DNA of 64,000 nt from Paraburkholderia sejongensis (GCF_020880815.1 NZ_JAJITD010000006.1:62001-126000); one strand, 5' to 3'. Positions 1-9,152 are shown, numbered from the stretch's first letter. Numbers and translations: made by a program. Notes: generated by a model not told the origin, from the letters alone.

Positions 1-572
1 GGCTGCAACTCGACCCGCACGCTGGGCAGCGCACCGCCGCCCAGCGTGATCTGGCCGACGCCCTTGACCTGCGATAGCTGCTGCTGGATCACCGAATCGG
101 CGGAGTCGTACAACTGCGCTTTGGTCAGCGTGTCGGACGTCAGCGACAGCACCATGATCGGCGCGTCGGCCGGGTTGTACTGGCGATAGGAAGGATTACT
201 GCGCAGTGTGGTCGGCAGATCGGCGCGCGCGGCCTGGATCGCCGCCTCGACATCGCGCGCGGCGCCGTTGATGTCGCGATTGATGCCGAACAGCACGACG
301 ACCAGCGACGAGCCGACGCTGTTGATCGAAGTCAGCTCCTGCACGTCGGCGATCGTGCCGAGGCGCCGTTCGAGCGGCTCGGCCACCGTCGCCGCCATGA
401 TCTCGGGGCTCGCGCCGGCCATGTTCGCCTGCACGACGATCACCGGAAACGCGATGTTCGGCAGCGGCGCGACCGGCATGCGGAAATACGCGAGCGTGCC
501 GGAGATCAGGATCGCGATGGCCAGCAGCGTGGTCGCGACCGGCCGCCGGATGAAGAGCGCCGGGATGTTCAC
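1..572 (-). CDS. mdtC: RND efflux permease, MdtC/MuxC-like (partial, C-terminus outside window)
   Basis: Inner-membrane proton-driven RND transporter, second permease of a heteromeric MdtBC/MuxBC-type pump. Only the first ~190 residues are present. The N-terminus begins MNIPALFIRRPVATTLL, the first RND transmembrane helix, followed by the periplasmic porter region with the family pattern GASPEIMAATVAEPLE. It starts at a GTG whose bases overlap the stop of the upstream permease (GTGA, 569-572), so the two are translationally coupled, as expected for two permeases forming one trimer. Order adaptor, permease, permease on the minus strand matches mdtABC/muxABC. The substrate cannot be read from the sequence. 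Confidence 0.85.
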   Translation of the reverse strand, partial: MNIPALFIRRPVATTLLAIAILISGTLAYFRMPVAPLPNIAFPVIVVQANMAGASPEIMAATVAEPLERRLGTIADVQELTSINSVGSSLVVVLFGINRDINGAARDVEAAIQAARADLPTTLRSNPSYRQYNPADAPIMVLSLTSDTLTKAQLYDSADSVIQQQLSQVKGVGQITLGGGALPSVRVELQ

Positions 573-3500
573 CGCGCGCCCTCCGGGTGGTCGTCATTGC
601 CGCCGCTGCCCGCGTTGCGCTGCGCGCGCCAACGCTTCACGCGCGCGGCCATCCGGTCGAAGAACAGATAGATCACCGGCGTCGTGAACAGCGTCAGCAT
701 CTGGCTCAGCGTCAGACCGCCGATGATCGCGAGGCCCAGCGGCCGTCGCAGTTCGGAGCCCGTGCCGGTGCCGAGCAGCATCGGCAGCGCGCCGAGCATC
801 GCCGCGAGCGTGGTCATCAGGATCGGCCGGAAGCGCAGCAGCGACGCCTCGAAGATCGCGTCGCGCGGCGCCTTGCCGTGATTGCGTTCGGCGTCGAGCG
901 CGAAGTCGACCATCATGATCGCGTTCTTCTTGACGATGCCGATCAGCAGCACGATGCCGATGATGCCGATCACGTCGAGGTCCATTCCCGCGAGCATCAG
1001 CGCGAGCAGCGCGCCGATGCCGGCCGACGGCAGCGTCGACAGGATCGTGACCGGATGGATGAAGCTTTCGTACAACACCCCGAGCACGATATAGACGGCG
1101 ACCAGCGCGGCGATCAGCAGATAGACCTCGCTGGACAGCGAATCCTCGAACGCAGCGGTCGCGCCTTGCAGCGACGACGTGATCGACGGCGGCAGATTGA
1201 CCGCCTGCTCGGCCGCGTGAATCTCGCGGACCGCGGTGCTCAGCGATGCGCCCTTCGCGAGATTGAACGACACCGTCACCGATGGAAACTGCGCGAGATG
1301 GCTGATCACCAGCGGCGCCTTTCTGATCTCGATCTTCGCGATCCCCGACAGCGGCACCTGGCCGCTGCTGCTGGTTTGACTCGGCAGATACAGATTGCCG
1401 ATCGACTGCACGGTCGGCATCGTCTCCGGCTTCGCGACCAGAATCACCCGGTACTGATTCGACTGCTCGAAGATCGTCGACACGATGCGCTGGCCGAGCG
1501 CGTCGTACAGCGCGTTATCGATCGTCGCCAGCGTGATGCCGAAGCGCGCCGCCAGTTGCCGGTTCACTTCGACGTGCACGCTCAGGCCATCGGTATCGAG
1601 GTCGCTGTGCACGTCTTCGAGCGCGGCAATCCGCTTCAGCCGCTCGACCAGTTCCGGCACGTACTTCTGGAACGCCTGCTGGCTCGGCCCGCGCAGCACG
1701 AAACTGTACTGGTTCGGCGACACCGTGGTGTCGAGCGTCAAATCCTGCTCGGGCTGCATGAACAGCTTCACGCCGGGCACGTGCGCGACTTCCTGTTGCA
1801 GACGGCGGGCGACTTCCTGCGCGGAGTCGGAGCGCTGGTCGCGATCGCGCAGATTGATCAGGAAGCGGCCATTGTTCAGCGTCGCGTTGATCCCGTCGAT
1901 GCCCACGTACGACGTGAGCGACACCACGTCCGGGTCCTTCAGCACCGCGTCGGCGAGCGCGCTCTGCCGCTTGACCATCGCCGCATACGATACCGAATTG
2001 TCGGCCACGCTGATCCCTTCGATCACGCCGACATCCTGGACCGGAAACAGCCCCTTCGGAATCACCACGTAGAGGATGCCGGTCAGCACCACGGTGAGGA
2101 CCGCGACCGCGAGCGTCAGCGGCTGATGATCGAGCACCCACTCGAGGCCGCGCTTGTACGCGGCGAGCGTCTTGTCGAACAGCCCCTCGCTGATGCGCTC
2201 GAAGCGGCTCGGATGACGCTCGGCCTGCGCGCGCAACATTCGCGCGCACAGCATCGGCACCACGGTCAGCGAAACAACCGCCGAGATCACGATCGTGACC
2301 GCGAGCGTCACCGCGAATTCGCTGAACAGCCGGCCGATCACGCCGCCCATGAACAGCAGCGGAATCAGCACCGCGATCAGCGATACGGTCAGCGACAAAA
2401 TCGTGAAGCCGATCTGCCCGGCGCCTTCGAGCGCGGCTTCGAGCGGCGTCATCCCCTCCTCCAGATAGCGGACGATGTTCTCGATCATCACGATCGAATC
2501 GTCGACCACGAAGCCGGTCGCGATGATCAGCGCCATCAGCGACAGGTTGTCGATCGAGTAATTGAGCTGGTACATCACCGCGAGCGTGCCGATCAGCGAG
2601 ACCGGCACCGATACGCTCGGAATCAGCGTGGCCGGCACGTTGCGCAGGAATACGAAGATCACGGCGACCACCAGCACGATCGCGAGGATCAGTTCGAACG
2701 CGGCGTCGGCGACCGACGCGCGGATCACGCCGGTGCTGTCCGACACCACGGTCACTTTCATGCCGGCCGGCAGCGTCGCTTCGAGTTGCGGCAACTGCTT
2801 TTTGATCTGGCTGACCGTCTGGATCACGTTCGCGCCGGGCTGACGCTGCACGTTCAGCACGATCGCCGGCTCGCCGTTGTACCAGGCGCCGCGCTCGACG
2901 TCCTGGGCCGCCTGGCTCACGCGCGCGACGTCGCGCATGAACACCGGCGAGCCGTTCTGATACGCGATCACCGTGTCCAGGTAGTCCTTGGGATCGGTGA
3001 TCTGGTCGTTGCCGTTGATCGTGTAGTCGAGATCGGGGCCGTCGAAGTTGCCCTTCGGCTGACTCACGTTCACGTAGCTGAGCAGCGTGCGCAGATCGTC
3101 GATATTCAGGCCATATGCGGCGAGCTTGTGCGGGTCCGCTTCGACGCGGATCGCCGGCACGTTGCCGCCGCTGGTCGTGACGACGCCGACGCCGGCCACT
3201 TGCGAAATCTTCGTGCCGAGGCGATTGTTGGCGACGTCCTGCAACTGCGTGAGCGACATCGACTTCGACGTGATCGCGAGCGTGAGGATCGGCTGGTCGG
3301 CCGGATTGACCTTCGCATAGGTCGGCGGCGCGGGCAGACCCGACGGCAGAAAACTGTTCGACGCGTTGATCGCCTGCTGCACGTTCTGCTCGGCGATATC
3401 CAGGTTCAGCGACAGATCGAACTGCAGCGTGATCACCGATGCGCCGTCCGAGCTATACGACGTCATCTGCTGCAAACCGGGGATCTGGCCTAGCTGCACT

Positions 3501-3703
3501 TCGAGCGGCGCGGTCACGGTGGTGGCCATCACCGTCGGGCTCGCGCCCGGATAGAAGGTCTGCACCTGAATGGTCGGATAGTCGACGTTCGGCAGCGACG
3601 ACACCGGCAGCACGCGCATCGCGATCAGACCGACCAGCACCATCGCGATCATCAGCAGCAGCGTCGCGACCGGTCGGAGAATGAACAGACGGGAGATGTT
3701 CAT
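569..3703 (-). CDS. mdtB: RND efflux permease, MdtB/MuxB-like
   Basis: Complete RND permease of 1044 residues, the usual family length. N-terminal helix MNISRLFILRPVATLLL, then the porter domain (FYPGASPTVMATTVTAPLE), a helix near residue 400 carrying the paired proton-relay aspartates (GFVVDDSIVMIEN), and a helix near residue 940 with the relay lysine (GIVKKNAIMMVDF). Two permease genes downstream of one adaptor indicate a heterotrimeric MdtBC-type pump rather than an AcrB homotrimer. It follows the adaptor by 15 bases and overlaps the next permease by four bases. No outer-membrane factor gene is visible; in Mux-type operons it usually lies after the second permease, beyond the left edge. 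Confidence 0.92.
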   Translation of the reverse strand: MNISRLFILRPVATLLLMIAMVLVGLIAMRVLPVSSLPNVDYPTIQVQTFYPGASPTVMATTVTAPLEVQLGQIPGLQQMTSYSSDGASVITLQFDLSLNLDIAEQNVQQAINASNSFLPSGLPAPPTYAKVNPADQPILTLAITSKSMSLTQLQDVANNRLGTKISQVAGVGVVTTSGGNVPAIRVEADPHKLAAYGLNIDDLRTLLSYVNVSQPKGNFDGPDLDYTINGNDQITDPKDYLDTVIAYQNGSPVFMRDVARVSQAAQDVERGAWYNGEPAIVLNVQRQPGANVIQTVSQIKKQLPQLEATLPAGMKVTVVSDSTGVIRASVADAAFELILAIVLVVAVIFVFLRNVPATLIPSVSVPVSLIGTLAVMYQLNYSIDNLSLMALIIATGFVVDDSIVMIENIVRYLEEGMTPLEAALEGAGQIGFTILSLTVSLIAVLIPLLFMGGVIGRLFSEFAVTLAVTIVISAVVSLTVVPMLCARMLRAQAERHPSRFERISEGLFDKTLAAYKRGLEWVLDHQPLTLAVAVLTVVLTGILYVVIPKGLFPVQDVGVIEGISVADNSVSYAAMVKRQSALADAVLKDPDVVSLTSYVGIDGINATLNNGRFLINLRDRDQRSDSAQEVARRLQQEVAHVPGVKLFMQPEQDLTLDTTVSPNQYSFVLRGPSQQAFQKYVPELVERLKRIAALEDVHSDLDTDGLSVHVEVNRQLAARFGITLATIDNALYDALGQRIVSTIFEQSNQYRVILVAKPETMPTVQSIGNLYLPSQTSSSGQVPLSGIAKIEIRKAPLVISHLAQFPSVTVSFNLAKGASLSTAVREIHAAEQAVNLPPSITSSLQGATAAFEDSLSSEVYLLIAALVAVYIVLGVLYESFIHPVTILSTLPSAGIGALLALMLAGMDLDVIGIIGIVLLIGIVKKNAIMMVDFALDAERNHGKAPRDAIFEASLLRFRPILMTTLAAMLGALPMLLGTGTGSELRRPLGLAIIGGLTLSQMLTLFTTPVIYLFFDRMAARVKRWRAQRNAGSGGNDDHPEGAR

Positions 3704-3718
3704 CGGCGCGGCGGTCCG

Positions 3719-4933
3719 TTACGACGCCGCGGCTGCGGAGGCGGGCGCGGCTGCCGAGGTGGGCGCCGCGGCTGCGGGGGCCGAAGCGGGCTGCGGATGC
3801 GCCGGCTGAATCTTCGCACCGTCGCTCAGACGGTCGGTGCCGTCTGTCACCACTTCGTTGCCGGCCGCGAGGCCCGACAGGATCACCGTGTTTTTGCCAT
3901 CGCTCGGGCCGAGCCTGACCTTATGCACGGACACCGTGCTGTTCGGATTGACCAGGTAGACGAAGTCGCCCGGCGCGCCGGTCTGCACCGCGGCGGTCGG
4001 CACCAGCACCGCGTTCTGCATCGTGTCGACCAGCAGCTTCACGTTGACGAACTCGTTCGGGAACAGCGCTTCGTCGTCGTTCGCGAAAGTCGCGCGCAGC
4101 GTCACGGTGCCGGTCGCGGTGGCCATCTGGTTGCTGACCGCGTACAGCGTGCCGGTCGCGATCTCGCGCACGTTGTCGCTCGAATAGGCGGTCACCGGCA
4201 GCTTCGCGCCGGCGTTCAGGCGCTGCACGATCGACGCGAGCGAGTCCTGCGGCACCGTGAACTGCACCGTGGTCGGCTTGACCGTGGTGATCACGACGAT
4301 GCCGGTCGTCGACGACGCGGTCACGTAGTTGCCCGGATCGACGAGCCGCAATCCGACCTTGCCGGCGATCGGCGCGGTGATCCGGCAATAGGCGAGATTG
4401 AGGTCGTATTGCGCGATATTGGCGAGATCGGCCTTGACCGCCGCCTCGTCCTGCTGCACGAGGAACTGCTGGTCCGCGAAAGTCTGCTGCGCGATCGACT
4501 TGTGCTCGTTCAACTGCGTATAGCGTTCAAGATCGGCGCGGGCCTGCGCGAGCGACGCGCGGTCTTTCGCGAGCGTTGCCTGCGCCTGCTGCTTGCTGAT
4601 CTGATATTGACGCGGATCGATCTGCGCGAGGAACTGGCCTTTCTGCACCTCCTGGCCTTCGTGATAGCCGACTTCGGTCAGGTAGCCGCTCAGTTGCGGC
4701 AGCACGGTGACGGTCGCGGTCGGCGTGACGGTGCCGAGTTCGCTGAGCGTGACGGGCATCGAACCGAGCGTCGCGCGGGTGACGGTGACGACGATCGGCG
4801 CGCTCTCGTGGGTGGGCTTCTTGCGCGTCAGCAGATGAACCACGACCACGGCGATCAGCACCAGCAGAATCAACGCGAAGACGATGAGCCCGCGTCGGGA
4901 GCGCTTCGGCGGCGGGGACACGGTTTCGCTCAT
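3719..4933 (-). CDS. mdtA: RND periplasmic adaptor subunit, MdtA/MuxA-like (HlyD family)
   Basis: Membrane-fusion protein linking the RND permeases to an outer-membrane channel. The 404-residue protein has a basic N-terminus (KRSRRG), one membrane anchor (about residues 15-35), a biotinyl-lipoyl-like half motif (YLTEVGYHEGQEVQKGQFLAQID), an alpha-helical hairpin rich in Gln/Ala, and beta-barrel and membrane-proximal domains. The C-terminal ~30 residues are an Ala/Pro tail of low complexity. First gene of the efflux operon; its promoter should lie just upstream of 4933. No adjacent regulator gene is present in the window. Confidence 0.9.
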   Translation of the reverse strand: MSETVSPPPKRSRRGLIVFALILLVLIAVVVVHLLTRKKPTHESAPIVVTVTRATLGSMPVTLSELGTVTPTATVTVLPQLSGYLTEVGYHEGQEVQKGQFLAQIDPRQYQISKQQAQATLAKDRASLAQARADLERYTQLNEHKSIAQQTFADQQFLVQQDEAAVKADLANIAQYDLNLAYCRITAPIAGKVGLRLVDPGNYVTASSTTGIVVITTVKPTTVQFTVPQDSLASIVQRLNAGAKLPVTAYSSDNVREIATGTLYAVSNQMATATGTVTLRATFANDDEALFPNEFVNVKLLVDTMQNAVLVPTAAVQTGAPGDFVYLVNPNSTVSVHKVRLGPSDGKNTVILSGLAAGNEVVTDGTDRLSDGAKIQPAHPQPASAPAAAAPTSAAAPASAAAAS

Positions 4934-5653
4934 GGTGTACTCCGGATACAGATAGTTATGTTGATGTTCGGCTGCGGCGTCGTCCTGTGGCGGGACTGCG
5001 CAAACTTGCCATGGTTCGCGCGGGTTGTCATCAGGCGATGCTTGCCGGATTAATTGTTGGCAAAACGAAAGGTTTATGGCGCGGTTTTATCACTGCCGGA
5101 ATGGCGTCAATGTAACCGGCTTGCGGCGGGCTTGAGTTACAGGTGTGAAACATGTGGGGGGGTTGGGAAAAGGCAGTGTTTGGAGGGGTGCGGAGTGGAG
5201 ACGGATTGAGGTGAGGCGATCGGTGCAAGCGATGGTAAGGCGGGTGTCTTGTTCGATGCGCCGGGAGGGGCAAGCGTCGAAACGTCCATTCCGTTAGAGA
5301 AGATCTGCCGCACCAGCACTGTTCGGCTCACTGGCGTGACGTCATTACAGCTTTGCATCTGCTGACTTTCGCTCGCCAGCAGCGGGAGTATCGCGGTAGA
5401 GGATGGCGCGATTCAGTCGAATTTCTTCCAATCTGGTTTCCGGTACTGCGGCAACGAAATCCAAAAAACGCCCTATTCCTTATGGGCGAACGCCCTGCTA
5501 CTGCCGGGCGCCGTTTTATCGAGATAAACCGCGCGCCTTACGGAGACCAAATTGGCTTAGGACAAGTGACACCCGAAAATCATCCTTCGCCCATTTAATC
5601 CATCCGGGCTAATTGTTAGCTTTTCCGCTCCCCATAAATGGAGAGCGATTCGG
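4934..5653. other. 720-base gene-free stretch between the efflux operon and the toxin island
   Basis: No open frame here has convincing coding character. The left part should hold the promoter of the minus-strand efflux operon. At about 5467-5512 are two successive hairpin-forming segments, each built on CGCCC...GGGCG, followed by GTTTTA, which could be a terminator for something lost. From about 5580 onward composition becomes AT-richer, marking the edge of the toxin island. A GGAGAG ribosome-binding site lies about 8 bases before the toxin start at 5654. Confidence 0.5.
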
Positions 5654-6490
5654 ATGTCTTATCAAGATGATTCAGACGGCCTGCGGATAGTGCTGAGCGC
5701 GCCGCAATTGGCCGCGGTGTTGGCCCGTCAGTCGATTAGCCAGACAGAGATGCTGACCAACCGGCTTTGGGGCGGGTTACAGGTGGTCGGCGGTGTTCTT
5801 GAGATGGTCGGTGCGGCGGCGCTGTGTGTGCTGCCCGAACCGACGATGGCAAGCAAGGCCGGTTGCATCGTGTTCGGTGCGCATGGCTCGGATGCCGCGG
5901 CCACAGGTTTGCGGCAGGTGTGGACCGGGTACGACACCCTCTCACTCACGCAGCAGGGCACCAGCAAGCTGGCTCAGGCCATGAAGGCCGGGCCGGAGAT
6001 GGCGAACCATATCGCCGTCTCACTCGATCTGATGGTGCCGTTCGGATTTGCGGGGTCTATCAAGGCTGCGCGGGCGGCCAGTATTACGCGCGGCCGGATC
6101 GATCTGCAGATGCATGAGGCGAAGGCCGCGCAGCCGAAGCTCGGTGGGCATACACTTCTAAAGCATGTTGGGAAGGATGAGGCTTGGCTTCGGGACCGTC
6201 TAAGACGCGAGCCATTTCGAAGAGTCGTATCCTCTTTTACAACCGTTGAGCAGGCGGAGCGTGCCATCTCGGAAACCTTGCGTGCCAATGCAGCATTCAT
6301 TGAGACATGGGCACGGTCACCAAATCGAAAAAATATAGAGAAAGTGAGTAAGGTCGTTCCAGGAGACATCGGATACGGAGTGACGCGTTCAACCGGAAAA
6401 CTTACACGAATGAACAAAGTTTTTGTTGCGTTGAAATACGAAACCTACAACGGCATGCCGTATTACATTCTCACCGCCTACATCGAATGA
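5654..6490 (+). CDS. RNase A-type polymorphic toxin (CdiA-CT Ykris-like domain)
   Basis: Predicted interbacterial toxin of 278 residues. Residues ~1-160 form a pretoxin region with hydrophobic stretches (LWGGLQVVGGVLEMVGAAAL at 38-57). Residues ~164-278 match the bacterial RNase A superfamily toxin domain first described in CdiA-CT of Yersinia kristensenii: GGHTLLKHVGK at 164, a SSFTTVEQAERAI block, and C-terminal YYILTAYIE. Residues at positions equivalent to that enzyme's reported active site are present: His171, Arg182 (11 apart), Thr274 and Tyr276. RNA cleavage is inferred from the family. No CdiA, Rhs, VgrG or PAAR part is fused or adjacent, so the delivery route is unknown. Start chosen at ATG with GGAGAG upstream. 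Four immunity-like genes follow, the first 7 bases after the stop. Confidence 0.8.
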   Translation: MSYQDDSDGLRIVLSAPQLAAVLARQSISQTEMLTNRLWGGLQVVGGVLEMVGAAALCVLPEPTMASKAGCIVFGAHGSDAAATGLRQVWTGYDTLSLTQQGTSKLAQAMKAGPEMANHIAVSLDLMVPFGFAGSIKAARAASITRGRIDLQMHEAKAAQPKLGGHTLLKHVGKDEAWLRDRLRREPFRRVVSSFTTVEQAERAISETLRANAAFIETWARSPNRKNIEKVSKVVPGDIGYGVTRSTGKLTRMNKVFVALKYETYNGMPYYILTAYIE

Positions 6491-6497
6491 GCAAGAA

Positions 6498-6788
6498 ATG
6501 AAATCATCAGATCTCTATCCAGAAATGGACCACATGTTTAGCATTTATTTCGGCCAGGACTCCGATTTGTTCGGGGCAAGCGTCCCTGAAATTGTGGCGT
6601 GCTACAAGAAGGACTCACCTCACCATTGCGCAAGCCTGATTCGCGAAATCGACTCGTTCAGGAGCCAGCACCCGAATGACCTGGCCAGCGCATTCGAAGA
6701 GACGTATTTGCGCTCGTTTCGACCCGAGCCTTGGGGGTACACGGTCACGTCCTTTCTCGACGAGATACAGCGCCAATTGCGCAAATAA
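6498..6788 (+). CDS. CdiI-type immunity protein, copy 1
   Basis: Small acidic 96-residue protein seven bases downstream of the RNase A-type toxin. It shares with three later genes the pattern YPxM(D/E)xxFxIYFGQD, a FG(A/E/S)xVPEIV segment, a (C/R)YKxD block and a C-terminal WGYTV(T/A)SFLDE(I/V)Q. This resembles the CdiI_2 family of contact-dependent inhibition immunity proteins. Position directly behind the toxin makes it the best candidate for the cognate immunity protein, expected to bind the toxin in the cytoplasm. Its middle ([15 protein letters not shown]) resembles copy 3 more than copies 2 and 4. Confidence 0.72.
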   Translation: MKSSDLYPEMDHMFSIYFGQDSDLFGASVPEIVACYKKDSPHHCASLIREIDSFRSQHPNDLASAFEETYLRSFRPEPWGYTVTSFLDEIQRQLRK

Positions 6789-6886
6789 TCAACCGATCCG
6801 ATTGGACTAGCTCCTTGATTCTCAAGACACGAGGCCCCTCTTTAATAAGGTGTAGCCTTGTGACTAGTTTCAAGCCCAGGCAAATT

Positions 6887-7068
6887 ATGGAAAGCATTGA
6901 AGTTCTGACCGAGCCGGAGCGTCGTCGGCGTTCGGTCCAGGAGAAAGTGGCCATCGTGCAGGAAAGCTTGGAGCCGGGAGCAACGGTATCGGCCGTTGCC
7001 CGTCGGCCCGGGTGAACCTAAACTAGGTGTTTGCGTGGCGCAAGCAATACGAGGCCTTCATCGAGTGA
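6887..7068 (+). pseudogene. Remnant of an IS transposase OrfA/TnpA (HTH_Tnp_1 type)
   Basis: The frame starting at ATG 6887 reads [15 protein letters not shown], then [24 protein letters not shown], the helix-turn-helix of IS2/IS3-type OrfA or IS66-type TnpA. It stops soon after; shifting frame continues the family sequence as GVNLN, an amber codon where Gln is expected, then VFAWRKQYEAFIE and a stop. At least one frameshift and one nonsense change are therefore visible. No second transposase frame or clear terminal inverted repeats were found. The fragment separates immunity copy 1 from copy 2. Confidence 0.7.
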
Positions 7069-7075
7069 TGGAATA

Positions 7076-7363
7076 ATGGATTCTCTAGCGTGCCATCCAG
7101 AAATGGATCAGTTTTTTTGCACTTACTTCAGCCAGGACTTCGACCTGTTCGGCGAGACAGTCCGGGAAATCGTCGAGTGCTACAAGTTTGATTGTCCTCA
7201 CCACTATAAAAATCTCATCGGTGAGTTGGAGTCGTTCAGGAGCGACCACGCTGACGATCTCAGCACTGCATTCATGCCGTTCCGGCATGGCTTCCATCCG
7301 GAAGGGTGGGGTTACACAATCGCTACATTCTTCGACGAGATACAGAGTGTCCTGAAAGAATGA
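7076..7363 (+). CDS. CdiI-type immunity protein, copy 2
   Basis: Second paralogue, 95 residues, starting at ATG 7076 just after the transposase remnant (MDSLACHPEMDQFF). An in-frame TTG at 7031 would extend it through transposase-derived sequence and was rejected. It keeps the family landmarks (YFSQDFDLFGETV, REIVECYKFD, WGYTIATFFDEIQ) but shares AFMPFRHGFHPEGWGY with copy 4. The stretch is AT-richer than the flanks. No individual Shine-Dalgarno sequence is obvious. It may protect against a toxin allele different from the one encoded here. Confidence 0.65.
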   Translation: MDSLACHPEMDQFFCTYFSQDFDLFGETVREIVECYKFDCPHHYKNLIGELESFRSDHADDLSTAFMPFRHGFHPEGWGYTIATFFDEIQSVLKE

Positions 7364-7389
7364 CAACTTGACTGCTGCATTTGATCGCA

Positions 7390-7686
7390 ATGCGTTTTAA
7401 CTCTTCAAGCCGCTACCCGCAGATGGACAATCTGTTCGAAATATATTTCGGCCAGGACTTCGACATCTTTGGCGAAACAGTTCCGGAAATTGTCGCTCGT
7501 TACAAGAAAGACTTCCGCCATCACTATCAAAAGTTGATTCGCGAGATAGACCTGTTCAGGAATCGCCATCCGAATGACCTGGATACGGCATTCCATCAGA
7601 GGTATTGGCGCCACTTCTCTGCGGAGCCGTGGGGCTACACTACCGTTTCTTTCCTTGAAGAAGTACAACGCCTTTTGCGCGAGTGA
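7390..7686 (+). CDS. CdiI-type immunity protein, copy 3
   Basis: Third paralogue, 98 residues from ATG 7390 (MRFNSSSRYPQMDNLF). Strong family landmarks: IYFGQDFDIFGETVPEIV, RYKKDFRHHYQKLIREID, and WGYTTVSFLEEVQ. The segment FHQRYWRHFSAEPWGY groups it with copy 1 rather than copies 2 and 4, suggesting alternating or pairwise duplication. It lies 26 bases behind copy 2 on the same strand, so the genes are probably co-transcribed. The family assignment is by motif; binding specificity is unknown. Confidence 0.68.
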   Translation: MRFNSSSRYPQMDNLFEIYFGQDFDIFGETVPEIVARYKKDFRHHYQKLIREIDLFRNRHPNDLDTAFHQRYWRHFSAEPWGYTTVSFLEEVQRLLRE

Positions 7687-7749
7687 ACACTCGTCTCGCT
7701 TTATGGCGATAGATTAGTAGAGTCACCTACCACCTCGAATGAGAGAAAA

Positions 7750-8037
7750 ATGAATTCTTCAACGAAATATCCAGCGATGGAGCACTTTTTTTCTATCTAT
7801 TTCGGTCAAGACTTTGACATATTTGGGTCAACTGTTCCGGAGATTGTCGCTTGCTACAAGCAGGACTCTCCGCATCGATATCCGAACTTGCTCCGCGAAT
7901 TAGAGCTATTTCGACGCGCTCACTCAGGTGATCTGGACGCCGCGTTTATACCTTTCCGGCACGGCTTTCGTCCGGAGGGGTGGGGTTACACGGTTGCCTC
8001 GTTCCTCGACGAAGTACAACGCGTCCTGAATGAGTGA
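7750..8037 (+). CDS. CdiI-type immunity protein, copy 4
   Basis: Fourth paralogue, 95 residues, ATG 7750 preceded by a purine-rich GAGAGAAAA. Family landmarks: [54 protein letters not shown]. It shares the AFxPFRHGF(R/H)PEGWGY form with copy 2. It is the last gene of the island; composition returns to high GC immediately afterwards. A 63-base gap separates it from copy 3. Confidence 0.68.
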   Translation: MNSSTKYPAMEHFFSIYFGQDFDIFGSTVPEIVACYKQDSPHRYPNLLRELELFRRAHSGDLDAAFIPFRHGFRPEGWGYTVASFLDEVQRVLNE

Positions 8038-8173
8038 AGCCCGTGCCGGTACGCCTTCAATCGCGTGCTTCGCTTCCGCCGCCCCCCTTCCCACACCCGT
8101 CACAATCCCCCGCTATCATCCGAGCGCAGCTTTCTCGCCCTCTCGCCGTCACTCCCGCCCACCGCCATTACCG

Positions 8174-9064
8174 ATGTCCATCACCGTCAATTTTCCCGCC
8201 GAAGTACGCGACTGGATCGCCGCCAACCTGACACGCGGCGTCGCGCCGCAAGCGATCGTCAACGAGATGGTCAGCCGCAACAGCGCGCCGGAGTTGGCGT
8301 CGGCGATGGTCGAAGCGGTTTCCGCATCGTTCCTGTACGCCGCGCCGTTGCCCGGCGACAAGCTCGAAGTCGGCGCCCCCCCGCTCAGCTATCAGCCGGA
8401 CGCGCTGCGCGTGCCCGACGGTCCGTTGATCCAGCTCGGCGAACGCAAGGTGCGCGTGCTGTCGCGACTGCAACGTCCGGCCGCCGTGCATCTCGCCAAT
8501 TTCCTGAGCGCCGAAGAATGCGAGCAGCTGATCGCGCTCGCGCAGCCGCGCCTCGATCGCTCGACGGTGGTCGACCCGGTGACGGGACGCAACGTGGTCG
8601 CCGGTCATCGCAGTAGTCACGGGATGTTCTTCCGGCTCGGCGAGACAGCGTTGATCGCGCGGCTCGAAGCACGCATTGCCGAGTTGACCGGTACGCCGGT
8701 CGAGAATGGCGAAGGGTTACAAATGCTGCACTACGAGGAAGGCGCGGAGTCGACTCCGCATGTCGATTATCTGGCCACCGGCAATGAAGCCAACCGTGAA
8801 TCGATTGCGCGTAGCGGGCAACGGATGGGAACGTTGCTGATGTACCTGAACGATGTCGAAAGTGGCGGCGAAACGGTGTTTCCGCAGCTCGGCTGGGCGG
8901 TCACGCCGCAGCGCGGGCATGCGCTGTATTTCGAATACGGCAATCGCTTCGGCTTGTGCGATCCGGGTTCGCTGCACGCGAGCACGCCGCTGCGCGCCGG
9001 GGACAAGTGGGTCGCTACCAAGTGGATTCGGACGCGACGGTTCGTGGCGCGAAATCACGGGTAG
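8174..9064 (+). CDS. 2-oxoglutarate/Fe(II)-dependent oxygenase, prolyl 4-hydroxylase family
   Basis: Predicted cytoplasmic non-haem iron dioxygenase of 296 residues using 2-oxoglutarate and O2 to hydroxylate a peptidyl or small-molecule substrate. The iron-binding facial triad is visible as HVD (His196, Asp198) and LHAS (His268), with Lys278 in KWVATKW as the probable 2-oxoglutarate-binding lysine. The double-stranded beta-helix core spans about 100-290, including GQRMGTLLMYLNDVESGGET. Residues 1-60 are a small helical domain. ATG 8174 was chosen; the frame is open upstream but overlaps the last immunity gene and reads as low complexity. Substrate unknown. Confidence 0.85.
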   Translation: MSITVNFPAEVRDWIAANLTRGVAPQAIVNEMVSRNSAPELASAMVEAVSASFLYAAPLPGDKLEVGAPPLSYQPDALRVPDGPLIQLGERKVRVLSRLQRPAAVHLANFLSAEECEQLIALAQPRLDRSTVVDPVTGRNVVAGHRSSHGMFFRLGETALIARLEARIAELTGTPVENGEGLQMLHYEEGAESTPHVDYLATGNEANRESIARSGQRMGTLLMYLNDVESGGETVFPQLGWAVTPQRGHALYFEYGNRFGLCDPGSLHASTPLRAGDKWVATKWIRTRRFVARNHG

Positions 9065-9152
9065 GGTCAGCGATACTTGCCGAGCGGAAAACGAAGACGG
9101 GAATGGAGCGGGAAGAATGCCGGCGCATCGATACGCCGTTGCAAAAGCGCGG

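Noticed and set aside
587..3493. A 968-codon open frame on the plus strand
   Set aside because: It lies antisense to the MdtB-like permease; its translation is Arg/His/Asp-rich without motifs, the usual mirror of a high-GC gene.
5353..5598. An 81-codon plus-strand frame upstream of the toxin
   Set aside because: No ribosome-binding site, no family resemblance, and it spans the hairpin pair near 5467-5512.
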